64,000 nt of DNA from Dryococelus australis (Eukaryota; Arthropoda; Insecta; Phasmatodea; Phasmatidae). Positions 46,240 through 57,030 of the stretch are shown here, piece after piece. The translations under genes were made by a program, and so were the position numbers. The stretch spans positions 209,492,709 through 209,556,708 of the forward strand of contig CM057009.1 of NCBI GenBank assembly GCA_029891345.1, read 5' to 3'. A model generated the notes under the pieces. The model worked only from the letters and a program-made list of their open reading frames with translations, was not told the DNA's origin and did not search any database. The stretch's first letter is position 1; each line of letters starts with the position of its first letter.

Positions 46240-47250
46240 GGCTCCTACCAATATTAATCCCTACAAAAATGACTACAATAGTGGTCAAGACCAACCAATC
46301 ATACCAACAACCTATGTAAAAAGTCGATAAAGATAAACATAGAAAAAGTCAGCTAATACAACTCTTGTTGCTAATATATTCGCAAAAATGTAGTACAATA
46401 CTTTTAAAAATATTTTCAAATCCTTGCGAACTCTTCGTAAAACTTCACAAACTCTTTGTAAATCTTCATAAATAATTCACAAATCTTCGCAAACTCTTCG
46501 CGAAGTCTTCGCAAAGCATTACAGATAATCTCGCCCACAACTGCCCATACCAAAGTACCATACCAATCAACCATACCGACCAACCATCTTGGCAATCGAC
46601 TTACTCCATTTGAGAATGACACTGCCCAAGACAGACTTCTTCCAGGACCAAGTCCTGCCAAGCTGTCTAGAACAATGAACGAAACCAACCACCAACACCA
46701 GTCAACAATATGAACCAACTATACCAGCGGCACATACGACTCACCCATACCAAATACACATTTCACCCATCCAGACAAACAATCCAAAAAGACTGAGTGG
46801 AGATACCAATGGGCAAGACCATCTAAACGAACTAACCATACCAGCTATATGATCCATCCATCACACCCAGCCATATGAATGTTCCATACAAACAATTCAT
46901 GCAGACCAACAATACGAACCATCTATACAAGATGCCCACTTGAATCTGTCATACCAAACAACCATATGAACTGCTTATACCAACAAGCCATATGAGCCAA
47001 CCATACTAGGAATCTATTAGAATGAAGCTTATGAGCCAACAATACCAGCTTAAAATACGAAACAGTTATGGCAGTCAACCACATTTACCAACCATTCGAT
47101 CTGCCTATATAAAACGAAACTTCTATCCTTCCAGTCTAACAACCATCAAGATCAGAGAACCATAACATCTATCAATGCCGACCAGTCATACAAAGTGACC
47201 ATTACCGGCAGACCAAAATTAAGAACCATACCAAAGGACCATACCAGCAG
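46240..47250 (+). repeat. Short tandem repeats ('accaaccataccagc'-like; 'ttcgcaaactc'-like)
   Basis: Variants of a 12-20-base word built from 'ccaaccatac(c)' and 'catatgaac' fill the stretch. A small sub-array of 'cttcgcaaactcttcg' lies at 46425-46515. Confidence 0.75.
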
Positions 47251-47399
47251 GCCAGGCCTGCAATCCACACCTTTAATCCATTTCGACCCTGCATCCCATC
47301 CAACGACTTCTTGCACCAAAGAGTAACTCAAACCGAGAACGGCTCCTGAAGAGAACAATTCCTGCCATAAAGGCTAGGAAAATGGACAATTTCATACAT

Positions 47400-47695
47400 C
47401 TGTACCAACAGATGCAATTAGCAATGCACACGCCACAATCAGCACAGTGTGCATCGAAATAAGCACTGCAATTATCACCTTATGCACCACAATCGCTACT
47501 GATGCTTCGCAATCAGCCCTATATGCTCCACAATTACGCCACAATCGCTCCGCCTGCTTCGCAATCAGTACCATACACTCCGCAATCGCTCTGCAATTGT
47601 TACTCCTGCTCCGCAATCAGCAGTGTATGCTCTGCACTCGCTCCACAATTGCTCTGCCTATTCCACAATCAGCACCGTATGCTCATCCAGAGCTG
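47400..47695 (+). repeat. ~25/50-bp tandem repeat ('ctccgcaatc')
   Basis: The words 'gctccgcaatcagcactgta' and 'gctctgcaatcgctccacaa' alternate with changes about six times over roughly 290 bases. Confidence 0.8.
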
Positions 47696-47699
47696 TAAG

Positions 47700-49392
47700 C
47701 TATTTAATTTCTTCTGCTGAATTGCTACCTCCTCCTACTTCTCCTAAGTACGATATAAAACCAATAATAAGGTACAATTATGTTAACACAAATTAAAAAG
47801 GCTTGTGATACATGGCATATTTAGGAAACAACTTAACATGTTATTCATGGGGTGATTATCCAAAGGTTTTATTATATAAGTGTGAGTAAGCTGCGATTCG
47901 GTGCCAGTTATGCAAAAGAGAGTTCTTTTAGCCTCCGTCGGCAGTGTGATGGATGGTAAGTTCGCTCTAATTGCTCCTCTATCAAAATCGGCGACGACCA
48001 GTATGGACGACGATCCTGCCATCTCATCAACAGGAGCAACATTTCTTTCCACGAAGACATCTTAATCCCTTGTTCCTGCTCCTATTAATATGACGACAGC
48101 CGAACAATCTGGGTTCACTAATGCATATCTATAAAACTTTCTGTGTCATATAGGTGTCGATTCTGCTGCAAGGAATTTACCTTAATGCTTATTACATGGT
48201 GACATGATGTTCGTGTGTGCTCGAATAGTTGGTATCATGTTTAACGAATTAAAACGGAAGGTTATGTGTATAAGGATGCATACTTTGTGCAGACGAACAT
48301 AAATAATTTTGTAGAAATATATTTTAATAAATTTTAAAAACAAAAATATTTCAATACTTTATATCTTATTTTAACCATATATCGTTTCCACCCTGTTATA
48401 AACTGATATTGATGGTGTTATGGGTGAACAACCTCCCTACCACAAAAACCATAAAACCTCATAAGTGAAGATAGAGGCATGGCCTCCATATTCAGCTTCG
48501 TTGGAGAGGATGGAACAGTGTGGATGGTTGGATGATGATGGAAGATGAGGGAGGGATGTCGGAGAGTGGTGAGGGGGAAGGTAGTGAGGGTGCTGTGTAA
48601 AGAGGGAGGGTAAGTAAGATTGGTGAGGGGTGTTGAGTGTGGGTAGGTTCAGGATTATGTTATCCACTGATCTGCCTCGATCCACTGGACCTAGCTCAGA
48701 GCCTCGAATCCTATTTTACTGATCTGAGGATTATGTCTTCTTCTGCTACGAGCCTCGAATCCTCTACACCTCTGAGAACTGTTAGGCGCTCGCATTGCGG
48801 GGCTTCAATTCAGGTTAGCTCATTTTCACATTTAAAAAAATGATGTTAATAAAAGCGATTTTGTGTAAAATATTTTAATTTCTGAAGTGATTTTGGGGAA
48901 GAAATAGGCAATTTCGTAGGCCCTACGGGTTATTTTGAGCGAAAAACAGGTAATTTTAATACCCCACCCTCGAGCCCTGGCTGTGTTGTTAACAAAGTAT
49001 GCGGAAAATTCCTACCTCATTATCCATGAATCCTGCGACAGAAAGAATATATAGATTACTCTCATTTCCTTCTGCCATAAAGATTGGCACGCTCTAGAGA
49101 ACGGCACAGAGGTAGGTGTGTATATGTTTGCTGCACATAAGGCGCTGTTGGAATACTCACTCAGTAGAATGTACTACCCTATTGAAAAATAAAGTTAATT
49201 GTGATAGGATAAGCAACAGCAGTTTGTACCCGATTTATAAGAAATAAAGCGAGTCGTTATGCCCTTCGGCATAGTAGTAGGCCATAAATGTTTGATTGTC
49301 ATGTAGTGTATGTTTATTAATATTGAATATCAAATACATAATTTTCTACATCGCTGGAATAGACAAGTCCTTCGTGGCAACGGGTAATGAAG
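47700..49392. other. No gene; tail of the inverted element and intronic spacer
   Basis: 47700-48430 is single-copy-looking with a motif-free minus-strand frame at 47783-48052. 48500-48800 is the G-rich arm. 48800-49390 is AT-rich intron. Confidence 0.4.
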
Positions 49393-49590
49393 TGTATTAT
49401 CCCAATGTTAAGTATATGTATGATACAATATTTATACCTGAGAAAAGCAGTCTTCCAATAATTTGTTTAATTCATTTTCAGAAGAAATAGTTATTAGGTC
49501 AATGCTATATTTGAGAGTAATACTACTTGAAGAAAAACGTACATTTTGCTCATCTTAGAAAACAATAATTATATTTAATCATATATTTAT
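49393..49590 (+). repeat. Direct duplication, copy 1 (upstream of the second WD exon)
   Basis: 'atcccaatgttaagtatatg' through 'aatgctatatttgagagtaa' aligns with 50825-51010 ('atcctaatgttaagtgtacc' ... 'aatgttatatttgggagtaa') in the same order over about 170 bases. Confidence 0.8.
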
Positions 49591-50111
49591 ATAGAAAACA
49601 ATAATTACATATATATAATTCTTGTTTTCAAAACTATGCTGCCAAGAACTAGTCATAAACCAATGCGTACTTCAGTAAAATAGTTATTTACAAAATTAAA
49701 AATTACTAAAATGAGCATTTATATTATTTATTATTAGCCACAGTTTAAGGCAATAAATAAAAAGTAAATGAGAAATTAATTTTTTTTCTGTAAAATCAAT
49801 TTATACACTCCTAAACTTTTTTAAAAATAAATTGTTACATATGGGCTAGAACGGCTTTTCTCTGCCAGGAACTTCATATATTAAATTTTTTTTTATGTCT
49901 TCCGAAATAATAATATTTTCTTTTCAGAAAATAGGACTGAATGGTTCAAATGCAGACATATTTTCCATTTCAGGTCCATATCAGTGTCAATGATCAAGAA
50001 GCAGTCCAGCGAATTTCACATGGCTACCATTCAACTAGAATGACAAATTATCAGCTGCATTGTGCTAATTTTCATAAGCTTATACAGCATATAAAGCATT
50101 TGCTAAACGCA

Positions 50112-50190
50112 TTTCACGATAAAGCCAGCACTTTTTAAATCAACCTTAAAAAATGTCACTGCTCCTACCTGCATATATTATATTGGACGC
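50112..50190 (-). mobile_element. Fragment of the MITE-family relative
   Basis: 'ttcacgataaagccagcact' and 'aaatcaaccttaaaaaatg' and 'cctacctgcatatatta' match, inverted, the right ~80 bases of the element at 30133-30556. Confidence 0.75.
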
Positions 50191-50544
50191 CCTGAGTGAT
50201 ATGCGCCCAGTAAAGTTGATAACGATGAATGGGATGCAGTTCCGTATCTTAGTCGAAATGAGCATAGAATGCTGGATTGCTAATATTCCTTAATTGTGTC
50301 CTGAAATAAGTGTGTTAAGTATTACTGGAATAAAATAATTTAACGCAGCAATCACAATATTACTATTAGCTTAGAGTGAATAAGGACGCTAGAGAAAATT
50401 ATAACTTGTAAACATAGTTATAATTAATTATTGATTTAATCCAAAAGTAATAACCACTTATTATTTTAGACATCAAACAAAATGTGGGTTAACTGTCTTG
50501 CACGAGAGAGCAACATGAGATTCTAAATTTGCTTTATTTTGCAG

Positions 50545-50734
50545 AACATCCGACACTCAGATGATTGCCAACTTCAGAGTTCAAGCTGAACTAAGTGCTA
50601 TTGAGAGTACAGACGATGGAACTGGGTTGGTGCTTGGGACAGTTGATGGCTGTTTATCGGTATTGGCTATAATAGATCCCATGAAAACGTTTATGAAAAA
50701 TTATTTGGCTGATTTGCCATCTAGAGATGAACAG
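50545..50734 (+). CDS. Next exon of the WD40-repeat / NACHT-WD (NWD-like) protein
   Basis: A 190-base exon between 'tttgctttattttgcag' and the donor 'gtaaga'. One base completes the codon split by the 29874 donor, followed by 63 codons ending at a codon boundary (phase 0). The peptide contains 'MIANFRVQAELSAIESTDDG', then 'TGLVLGTVDGCLSVLAIIDP' and a helical, charged tail 'FMKNYLADLPSRDEQ'. The GxVDGxLxVL pattern is a canonical propeller strand pair. It follows directly on the 'HSGKKTLRIF' strand of the previous exon as in NACHT/WD proteins. Codon use is balanced and there are no stops. The gene must continue downstream; no later exon was identified before 64000. Confidence 0.78.
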
Positions 50735-50824
50735 GTAAGAAATTAACAAGAACAAACACAGTTAGATTATATATTTAATTGTAACTTTCAAACTATTTGT
50801 TTTCTCTCAATTTACACATAGTAT

Positions 50825-51010
50825 CCTAATGTTAAGTGTACCTATGTATGGTACAAAAATTTCTGCCTAAGAAATACATCTTTCAAATCATTTGTTTATT
50901 TCAACTTTCAGATCAAATAATTCCAAGATTAATGTTATATTTGGGAGTAATATTCGTAAAATATAGATTCGGCTTAAATAGAAAACAGTAGTTGTATGTA
51001 CTATTTATAT
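50825..51010 (+). repeat. Direct duplication, copy 2 (downstream of the second WD exon)
   Basis: Partner of 49393-49590. The two copies bracket the exon at a distance of ~1.43 kb. Confidence 0.8.
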
Positions 51011-51366
51011 TGTTTTCTAAATTATGAAGAACGAATTTTTCTCCAATAAAATTTCTCTTAAAATAACTTTAAAAAAAATATGATGTTTTTAAAACTACTC
51101 AATTCATTTCTTGCCAAGTAAAAAATATGTGTGAATTGTAATTGATATATTATAATCTTCTATATAAATAAAAATGGATGGCTAAATGTGTTGCTAAGTG
51201 CAAAACTCGAGAACGGCTGGACCAATTCGGCTAATTGTTTTTTCCAAATATTCGTTGAAGTCAGAGGAAGGTTCTTATGAGGAGAAAAATTGGAGAAATT
51301 GCACTGAAAAACGTTAAAACCATATTTTTCTTTTTCCCATTCAAACTGTTCCTAGCTGTCAATTTT

Positions 51367-51477
51367 AGGGATGGGCGATCTGAGATCGATTAATCGAAGA
51401 ATCGATTTTTTGGGGTCGTAAAGATCGATTTGAGCAATGGATCGATAAAGTGAATCGATCTCAGACACCCTAAAATC
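51367..51477. repeat. Short inverted-repeat insert in the Helitron leader (hAT-like tips)
   Basis: 'agggatgggcgatctgagat' at the left and 'gaatcgatctcagacaccct' at the right form an imperfect inverted pair around 'atcgatt' words. The 'aggg.tg' tip is reminiscent of hAT-type ends. Too short to assign firmly. Confidence 0.35.
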
Positions 51478-52319
51478 TACTTTCGATTCAGTGTATTACT
51501 GTTTTGTTTTATTCAAATAAAACAAAAGAGTACCAAACCATAATATAAAGAAAAAACATTTAAAATTTAATTAGTAACTTTATAACTATGAACGCAACCT
51601 TAAAATTACTATAAACTACTTGAATGCATCCGTAGATTTGACACTTTCTCTTTCTACTTTAAACAGATTGTCTTTGATAGTTTTTTCAGTAGATTCTCTA
51701 TTATTTTCTTGATTGTTTTTAAATCTTCGCTTCTCAATAGACAAACAAGTTCCTCGATTTATCTTCGGTTGATTGGTTTATTTTGTGTGTATTTCCATTT
51801 ATACTCAATTCAAGACTCATGCCGCCTATAAGACGCAGGCGGAGCAATTTGTGTCGAAGAACTCGAAATGCTAGAAACCAAGATAATTTTCAGTCTAATC
51901 GGACTGCACAGCAACATGAAGAGCGAAATAAAATTGAAAGGATTCGGATATCACAAACCCGTGCAGCACGTCATTCAGCTAATAATCTTGCAAGTTTGAA
52001 ACTAGCTGCTTTCAGTTACGGTGTTTCAATTGACTACATTGCCTACCAAAGTGTTGCTATTGGATCTATGAACTTAGTTTGCCCACATTGTAAGGCATTG
52101 AAATACAAAAATGAAGCCGCTGGATTGTGTTGCGCAAATGGCAAAGTGAAATTTGTGGCATTGGTTCCGCCACCAGAGCCATTGTACTAATTGGTTTCAG
52201 GAACAGGAACGGATTCCATACATTACCTTACAAATATCTAAAAATATAACAACTGCTTCCAAATGACTTCATTTGGGGCAACAAATGTAGTTCGGGACAA
52301 TTTCATGCCAACTTTCAAG

Positions 52320-52730
52320 GTAACATATAACAAACAGACTTATTTACACATATCTTCATACAATACACAGACTCTTGAAGGTTTGTGAGCTTTAGGGCAC
52401 ACAAAGTCATCTGTCAAATTCAAACACTACGAAAAGAGGTAAACATATGTTAAAGACAACCATGAGAACCAGAAGACCCCCCAAGATTAACATAAGTTCA
52501 TGAAACTGCACATCCTCCGGCAATGAACATATATAATCTGGAGATTCTACAAATAGGCAGAAAAAAAAGCTTCAGTATAAAATCCCTTCAATAAAATGTA
52601 TTATTTTACATGAAATTAAATCTTCATATCTAATGGGGAGGGGAGAAAAATTAAAATTAATTTTATACAATCTTTAAAGTTTTTATAGTTTTTGTAACAA
52701 AAGTAATAAACCTGTATTTTTAATTTACAG
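52320..52730 (+). other. 411-bp intron-like insertion in the Helitron gene
   Basis: Exact GT...AG borders ('tttcaag|gtaacat' and 'tttttaatttacag|atacaa') restore the Rep frame in phase 0 when removed. It includes a copy of the ~115-bp repeat seen at 44470. It looks like a spliceable intron or a later insertion that created splice sites. Confidence 0.6.
52569..52683 (+). repeat. ~115-bp repeat, copy 2 (inside the Helitron intron)
   Basis: Nearly identical to 44470-44586, with a few substitutions ('taatggggagggg' against 'taagggggagggg'). Confidence 0.9.
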
Positions 52731-53226
52731 ATACAAGGCCAAATATATCACCCAGCAGGTTCACTGTTGCCGGTGTCAGATGGCGACTACAAATTCCTGC
52801 AAATTTATTTCATGGGCAATTCAACACAAGTAATTGATCTGCGTTGTGCACATAATAGTTAAGTGAAGAGGTCTATTGTAGAAGAATTACAAACTTTCTT
52901 TTATCAACACAATCAGTTGATTACATTGTTCAAAACTGCACTGGATCTCATGCAATCTGATAATCACGAAATTGTAATCAGAACTGATAAAACTTCTGTG
53001 GGCCAACATGCAAGACGTTTCAACGCACCTGCAATTGATGAAGTTTCCATTGTTATAGTTGGAGAAAATTTGGAAGCACGTGATATTGTTTTACATCGCC
53101 GGAATGATCAGTTACAGCATGTGTATGAACCACACCGCTCATATGATGCGCTACAATATCCCATCATATTTTGGCAAGATGAAGATGGTTATCACTTCTC
53201 AATCAAGATGGTAAATCCCCTTACAG

Positions 53227-53327
53227 GTAATTAAAAAATAGGTTTAGCAATGAAGATTTTGTATCATCTACTGTATGTATTATATGCAAATTCAATCAGT
53301 GTTATTACAACAATGATTTATTTACAG
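53227..53327 (+). other. 101-bp intron in the Helitron gene
   Basis: 'cttacag|gtaatt' and 'tatttacag|gtgccg' define a short GT-AG intron. Removing it keeps the Rep frame open across 'NPLTG' into 'AETNKKVSSMNYYSY'. Length is typical of small insect introns. Confidence 0.7.
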
Positions 53328-54430
53328 GTGCCGAAACCAACAAAAAAGTCAGTTCAATGAACTATTATTCATACTGCCTGATTGTTCGTGAAAATGAAGA
53401 CAATCACATCTTGAAATGTCGGCGATTATTTCACCAATATGCTGTTGATATGTATGTCAAAATTGAAACAGAGCGATTGACATTCATCAGGTTGAACCAG
53501 ACCAAACTCCGTTCTGAAGAGTATATTCACCTTCGAGATGCGATTAATACTGATGAAAATGCAGAGAATGTCGGCCGGATGACAATTCTTCCAGCAACAT
53601 ACATCGGAAGTCCTCGACATATGCATGAATATGCTCAAGATGCTATGTCGTATGTTCGTCATTATGGTACAGCAGATTTATTTATCACATTCACGTGCAA
53701 TCCACAGTGGACAGAAATCAAACTTGAGTTATTCCCTGGCCAATCACCCATTGATCGCCATGACATTATGGCAAGAGTCTTCAAACAAAAGTTGAAATCT
53801 TTAATGGATTTCATAGTGAAACATAGCGTGTTTGGCGAGACGCGCTGCTGGATGTATTCTGTGGAGTGGCAGAAACGTGGATTGCCTCATGCACATATTC
53901 TGATTTGGTTTGTTGAGAAGATAAGACCAAATGAAGTTGATGAAGTGATATCAGCTGAAATCCCTGATATACAAGTAGATCCAGGCTTGCATGAGGTAGT
54001 TAATAAATACATGATTCATGGTCCCTGTGGAACACTTAATCAAAATTTACAAGTCAGTGAAGAAATTTACAACGAGGCGTTAATATCAATTGAGGACATA
54101 TGCTTGATGATGTCAAACAAAGTATTATCTGAATTAGGCATGGCCGCGCCCAATCGCCCGATGCACGACGCTTTTAATCAAGAGTTGCAACGCGAAAATA
54201 TGTACTATCTCCATGCTTTAAGAGAATCAGTTCGAATAAATCTTCCGCTGTTGAACCAACAACAAAAGTATGTATTTGATACTCTTATGAAAGTTGTAAA
54301 TGATGGAACTGGAGGGATTTACTTCTTGGATGCTCCTGGTGGTACAGGAAAAACTTTTTTGATTTAATTAATTCTAGCAACAATTCGCTCACACAATGAG
54401 CTTGCACTCGCACTTGCTTCATCAGGCATT

Positions 54431-56100
54431 TGGCAATTTTTTTGGGCATTTTTGGATGCTTTTTTGAGTGTTTTTGGTGTTTTTTTGTATTTTTGGGGCT
54501 ACTTTAGGTGTTGTTGGTGCTATTTCAAAAAGAAATACTTCAATCATAACAAATTGAAATTGTTTGATTTTGGGGTGCAATTGCTTGATTTTGGGATAAA
54601 ATTCGAGGAATTTGGGGCAAATATAGGGTTGTCCTCAAGGTACCCATATACTACTGGAATTACCTTCGCTGTTAACACTGTCTTCAACATCGTCATCTAA
54701 TCCTTCTATGTTAACGCAGAAAACAGATTTTATTTTCGTGTGCAATTTGAGTCTTCTTGGCAATGTTAGTCTCCATAGCAATTGATGTTATAATATTTTT
54801 TATGCTCGTCTATTTTGTGTAATAATTTAGGAATTCTGTATCTCGCACTAACCGACTGTATCATATGCTGTTCGTTACTTTATAGCCTGTAGTACTCATA
54901 TTTTATGAACAATGTTTACAGCGTATTAGCAGGAGGCACCAATGTAGACACATGGTTTTTTTCGGTAAAGGACAAGAAACACTAAACTTGAATAACTTGA
55001 TGTGTATATTCAAGTTATAACTTCGAGAGAACCGCCTAAAACAGTTTCCGCAGCTCAGATCGACACAAGTTTGACGGTGGTCAAATGCTCAGAAAGCTGT
55101 AGAACTTGGCCACACTTTCGGGCGAGCCATTTGACTGTAGGATGTTGGAGCAAAAAGTTGTTCAATTTAAGGTTGGGAGTTCGGGTAGGAATTTTACCCT
55201 GCATACTCTTCAAACTTCCGTTGCAGAACTTGAGTGCCAGACATTGAATGGGTTGCAATGCCAAGTTGATCGGTAGAGCTGACTCCTTCCTCATGATCAT
55301 CTGCCGACGGTGTTGCTCCTTAATTATACTTTACCTAATTATGTGTGATACATAGTGTATTCTTAGGACGAAACAGACACCTGTCATTTAAGTAAACAGA
55401 GGTATAAAGCATCAGAAAATACACATAAAACGCTTTGCAGGACACTTGAAATGGCGAGAAAGTTGGGGGCCAGCGCCCGTAAAGCCCGTAGGCAACCCGA
55501 ATGAAGACGCACATAATTACTTGGTGTAAATCCATGGGTTTTATTTAAGACTCTTCTGTCGAGAGAACTTTAAAAATATTTTCCGGGCTTGACCCGCTGA
55601 CAGGGTAGGACTGTATAAAAAGGTGCAAAGGCCACAAAAACTAAAGGTGAAGTTATGCCTTCCCAGGCGATCCAAGCCATGAGAAGGAGTGGGGTGGAGA
55701 GTCCTAGGCGGCTAAATAAACAAACATTCCAGTAATTAAAAGTCTATTGCGATAAAGTGATAAGTATAAAAATTGAAGTGCCGCCCGTGTGCGCGAAACG
55801 CGACCCCATCTGTCCACACGTCCACACCTTCGAGATACAAAAAACTGACTAACTGCTGTCGTGCAGCGTAGCGGCCAGGTTGAAGGGCAAGCAAGCCACG
55901 CAAACTACTTTCTTACAAACAAAATTCTGCACAGTGACACTCATGTTGCTTACCTGCTTGCAAAACTTATATAAAATGGATAAAGGAGACATAAAACCCT
56001 TTAATACTCAAAAAGAACTGACTGGAATTAAGTGAGAATGGAACAGGTGAAGAATGAAAACTACAGATAATAATAAACAATTACACTGAGGCCCGCGGGG
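54431..56100. other. No recognisable gene
   Basis: 54430-54640 is T-rich with repeated 'ttttttg..ttttggg' words. 54640-55330 has motif-free frames. 55440-56100 is less AT-rich with 'agttgggggccagcgcccgt' at 55461 and may hold part of the flank or LTR of the gypsy element that follows, but no terminal repeat could be matched. Confidence 0.35.
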
Positions 56101-56161
56101 AAGTTAAAAAACGTTAGTTCTTTATGTTTTCATGGTTGACCCGCTACCATCACTGTCCTCT

Positions 56162-57030
56162 TCACTGCTTATTTCGCCACTTGCCTCGCTTTTTGTGTGT
56201 GCTGATACCGGTAGCTCTCAGACATCCAGACTCCTGTCGACGTGCATGCTTGGAACAGGGATTTCCATGGTGGGAGATAGCTCCTCCCCATCCAGGTCCT
56301 CTGGCAGTAATACCAGGGCTGCTCCAAGCTCGTTGGTCCAAATGGTCGGACACGTCGATGTAGGCCATTGGCCTCACACTTGCCAACGCCTGTGTGTCGG
56401 GTAACGCCAGACCCAAAGCATCTCTGGCTGGTAATTGTTCCTGAAATGCCGCTCCAATTTCTCTTGCTGGGACTTCACCAGGGGTCCCGTCAGCACTTCT
56501 GCTGTCAGGGGGCGCCTTGTCGTCCACGTCTCCTACCGGATGTTCCGTATCCCTGCTACCAGTATATACACTGGGAGTTCCTTCTCCCCTTTTACTCACC
56601 ATTAAGCCGTCCTTGGCGGACGTCGCGGTCTGTATACTTGTGGTGCTGGTTTGACACAGACTCATGGTGAACCCTGTGGTGTTTCGCATGGAAGTTTCAG
56701 CGACACAAGACATTCTGGCATCCGCTAGAGGTCCGGGACTACTTTCCTCCTCACTGGTGGTCTGCCGTTGCTCTTCGTGAGCCTGGCCGACCTGGCTGTT
56801 TTGGACATCTTGCTAGTCCTGGCCGGGGACATCTTCGGCAGCTGCCATAATGCCATCCCGGTGCATTCCGGCGGTTTTCCACCAACTCTTACCAAGTACA
56901 ATGTTGGTCCGATTGCTTTGATCACACAGTGTAACCCCGTTTATCTCGGTGCTAGTCCCACACAAAAATTCTTTCTCATGGTCGACTGCGGGTGTGGTTT
57001 CGTGTAAACAACCTGGCCTGGTACGAATTC
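56162..57030 (-). pseudogene. Integrase C-terminal and tail region of the gypsy element
   Basis: 'IKAIGPTLYLVRVGGKPPEC' (about 56925-56866) is the GPY-like end of a gypsy integrase. Basic, Ser/Thr-rich sequence follows, with an open 183-codon frame at 56162-56713 of low complexity. Past the GPY-like block the frame has no recognisable domain. Confidence 0.6.

Larger units (their letters stand above)
44800..48760. mobile_element. Tandem-repeat-rich element with inverted C-rich/G-rich arms
   Basis: 'gtccagtggatcggggcgga' at 44908 recurs inverted at 48670 ('ctgcctcgatccactggac'). The C-rich segment inward (44940-45170) is mirrored by a G-rich segment at 48500-48650, giving arms of at least ~260 bases. 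A second word, 'gagcctcgaata/c..tttactgatct', is in direct orientation at 44805 and 48703. The interior is a set of unrelated tandem arrays, similar in style to the 30.6-35.4 kb element but without its tip sequence. Exact ends were not determined. Its long open frames are repeat artefacts. Confidence 0.6.
29875..50544 (+). other. 20.67-kb intron of the WD-repeat gene, colonised by mobile elements
   Basis: Defined by donor GTAAGT at 29875 and the acceptor 'ttgctttattttgcag' ending 50544. It contains a MITE, the 4.85-kb foldback element, a Tc1 relic, an AT-rich island with a fossil DNA polymerase, a tandem-repeat-rich inverted element and duplicated segments near its 3' end. The splice phases on each side agree (2 and 2). 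An additional small exon inside cannot be excluded but is not needed for frame continuity. Confidence 0.65.
51819..54366 (+). pseudogene. Helitron Rep/helicase gene, non-functional
   Basis: The frame opening at ATG 51819 carries an Arg-rich N-terminus, 'LKLAAFSYGVSIDYI' and a Cys motif 'CPHCKALKYKNEAAGLCCAN' (52080 on). A stop at 52188-52190 follows. The Rep region continues through 52731-53226 and 53328-54050. It includes 'NVGRMTILPATYIGSPRHMH', 'TADLFITFTCNPQW' and the HUH-type 'EWQKRGLPHAHILIWF' near 53866-53913. The frame then jumps from 'MIHGPCGTLN' straight to helicase-domain sequence, so the Rep tyrosine motif and the linker are deleted. The helicase begins with 'LPLLNQQQKYVFDTLMKVVN' and the Walker A 'DAPGGTGKTFLI' (54329-54364), followed by a stop. 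It could nick or unwind nothing. A second stop lies at 52861. The intact protein would be a rolling-circle transposase/helicase in the nucleus. Confidence 0.88.
51156..54430 (+). mobile_element. Helitron, 3'-truncated and internally deleted
   Basis: The 5' head starts TCTTCTATATAAATAAAAAT at 51156. 'ctcgagaacggctggaccaa' follows at 51207, a typical Helitron-type leader, and then the Rep/helicase gene. Similarity ends around 54427, where the helicase frame runs into T-rich unrelated DNA. The 3' terminal hairpin and CTAG-type end are absent. It lies downstream of the second WD exon, probably in the following intron. Confidence 0.85.

Noticed and set aside
46416..47698. Several open frames on both strands
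   Set aside because: They translate short tandem repeats; the frames follow the repeat period.
56162..56713. 183-codon open frame as an independent gene
   Set aside because: It continues the minus-strand gypsy element after the integrase, is low-complexity, and overlaps open frames on the other strand.
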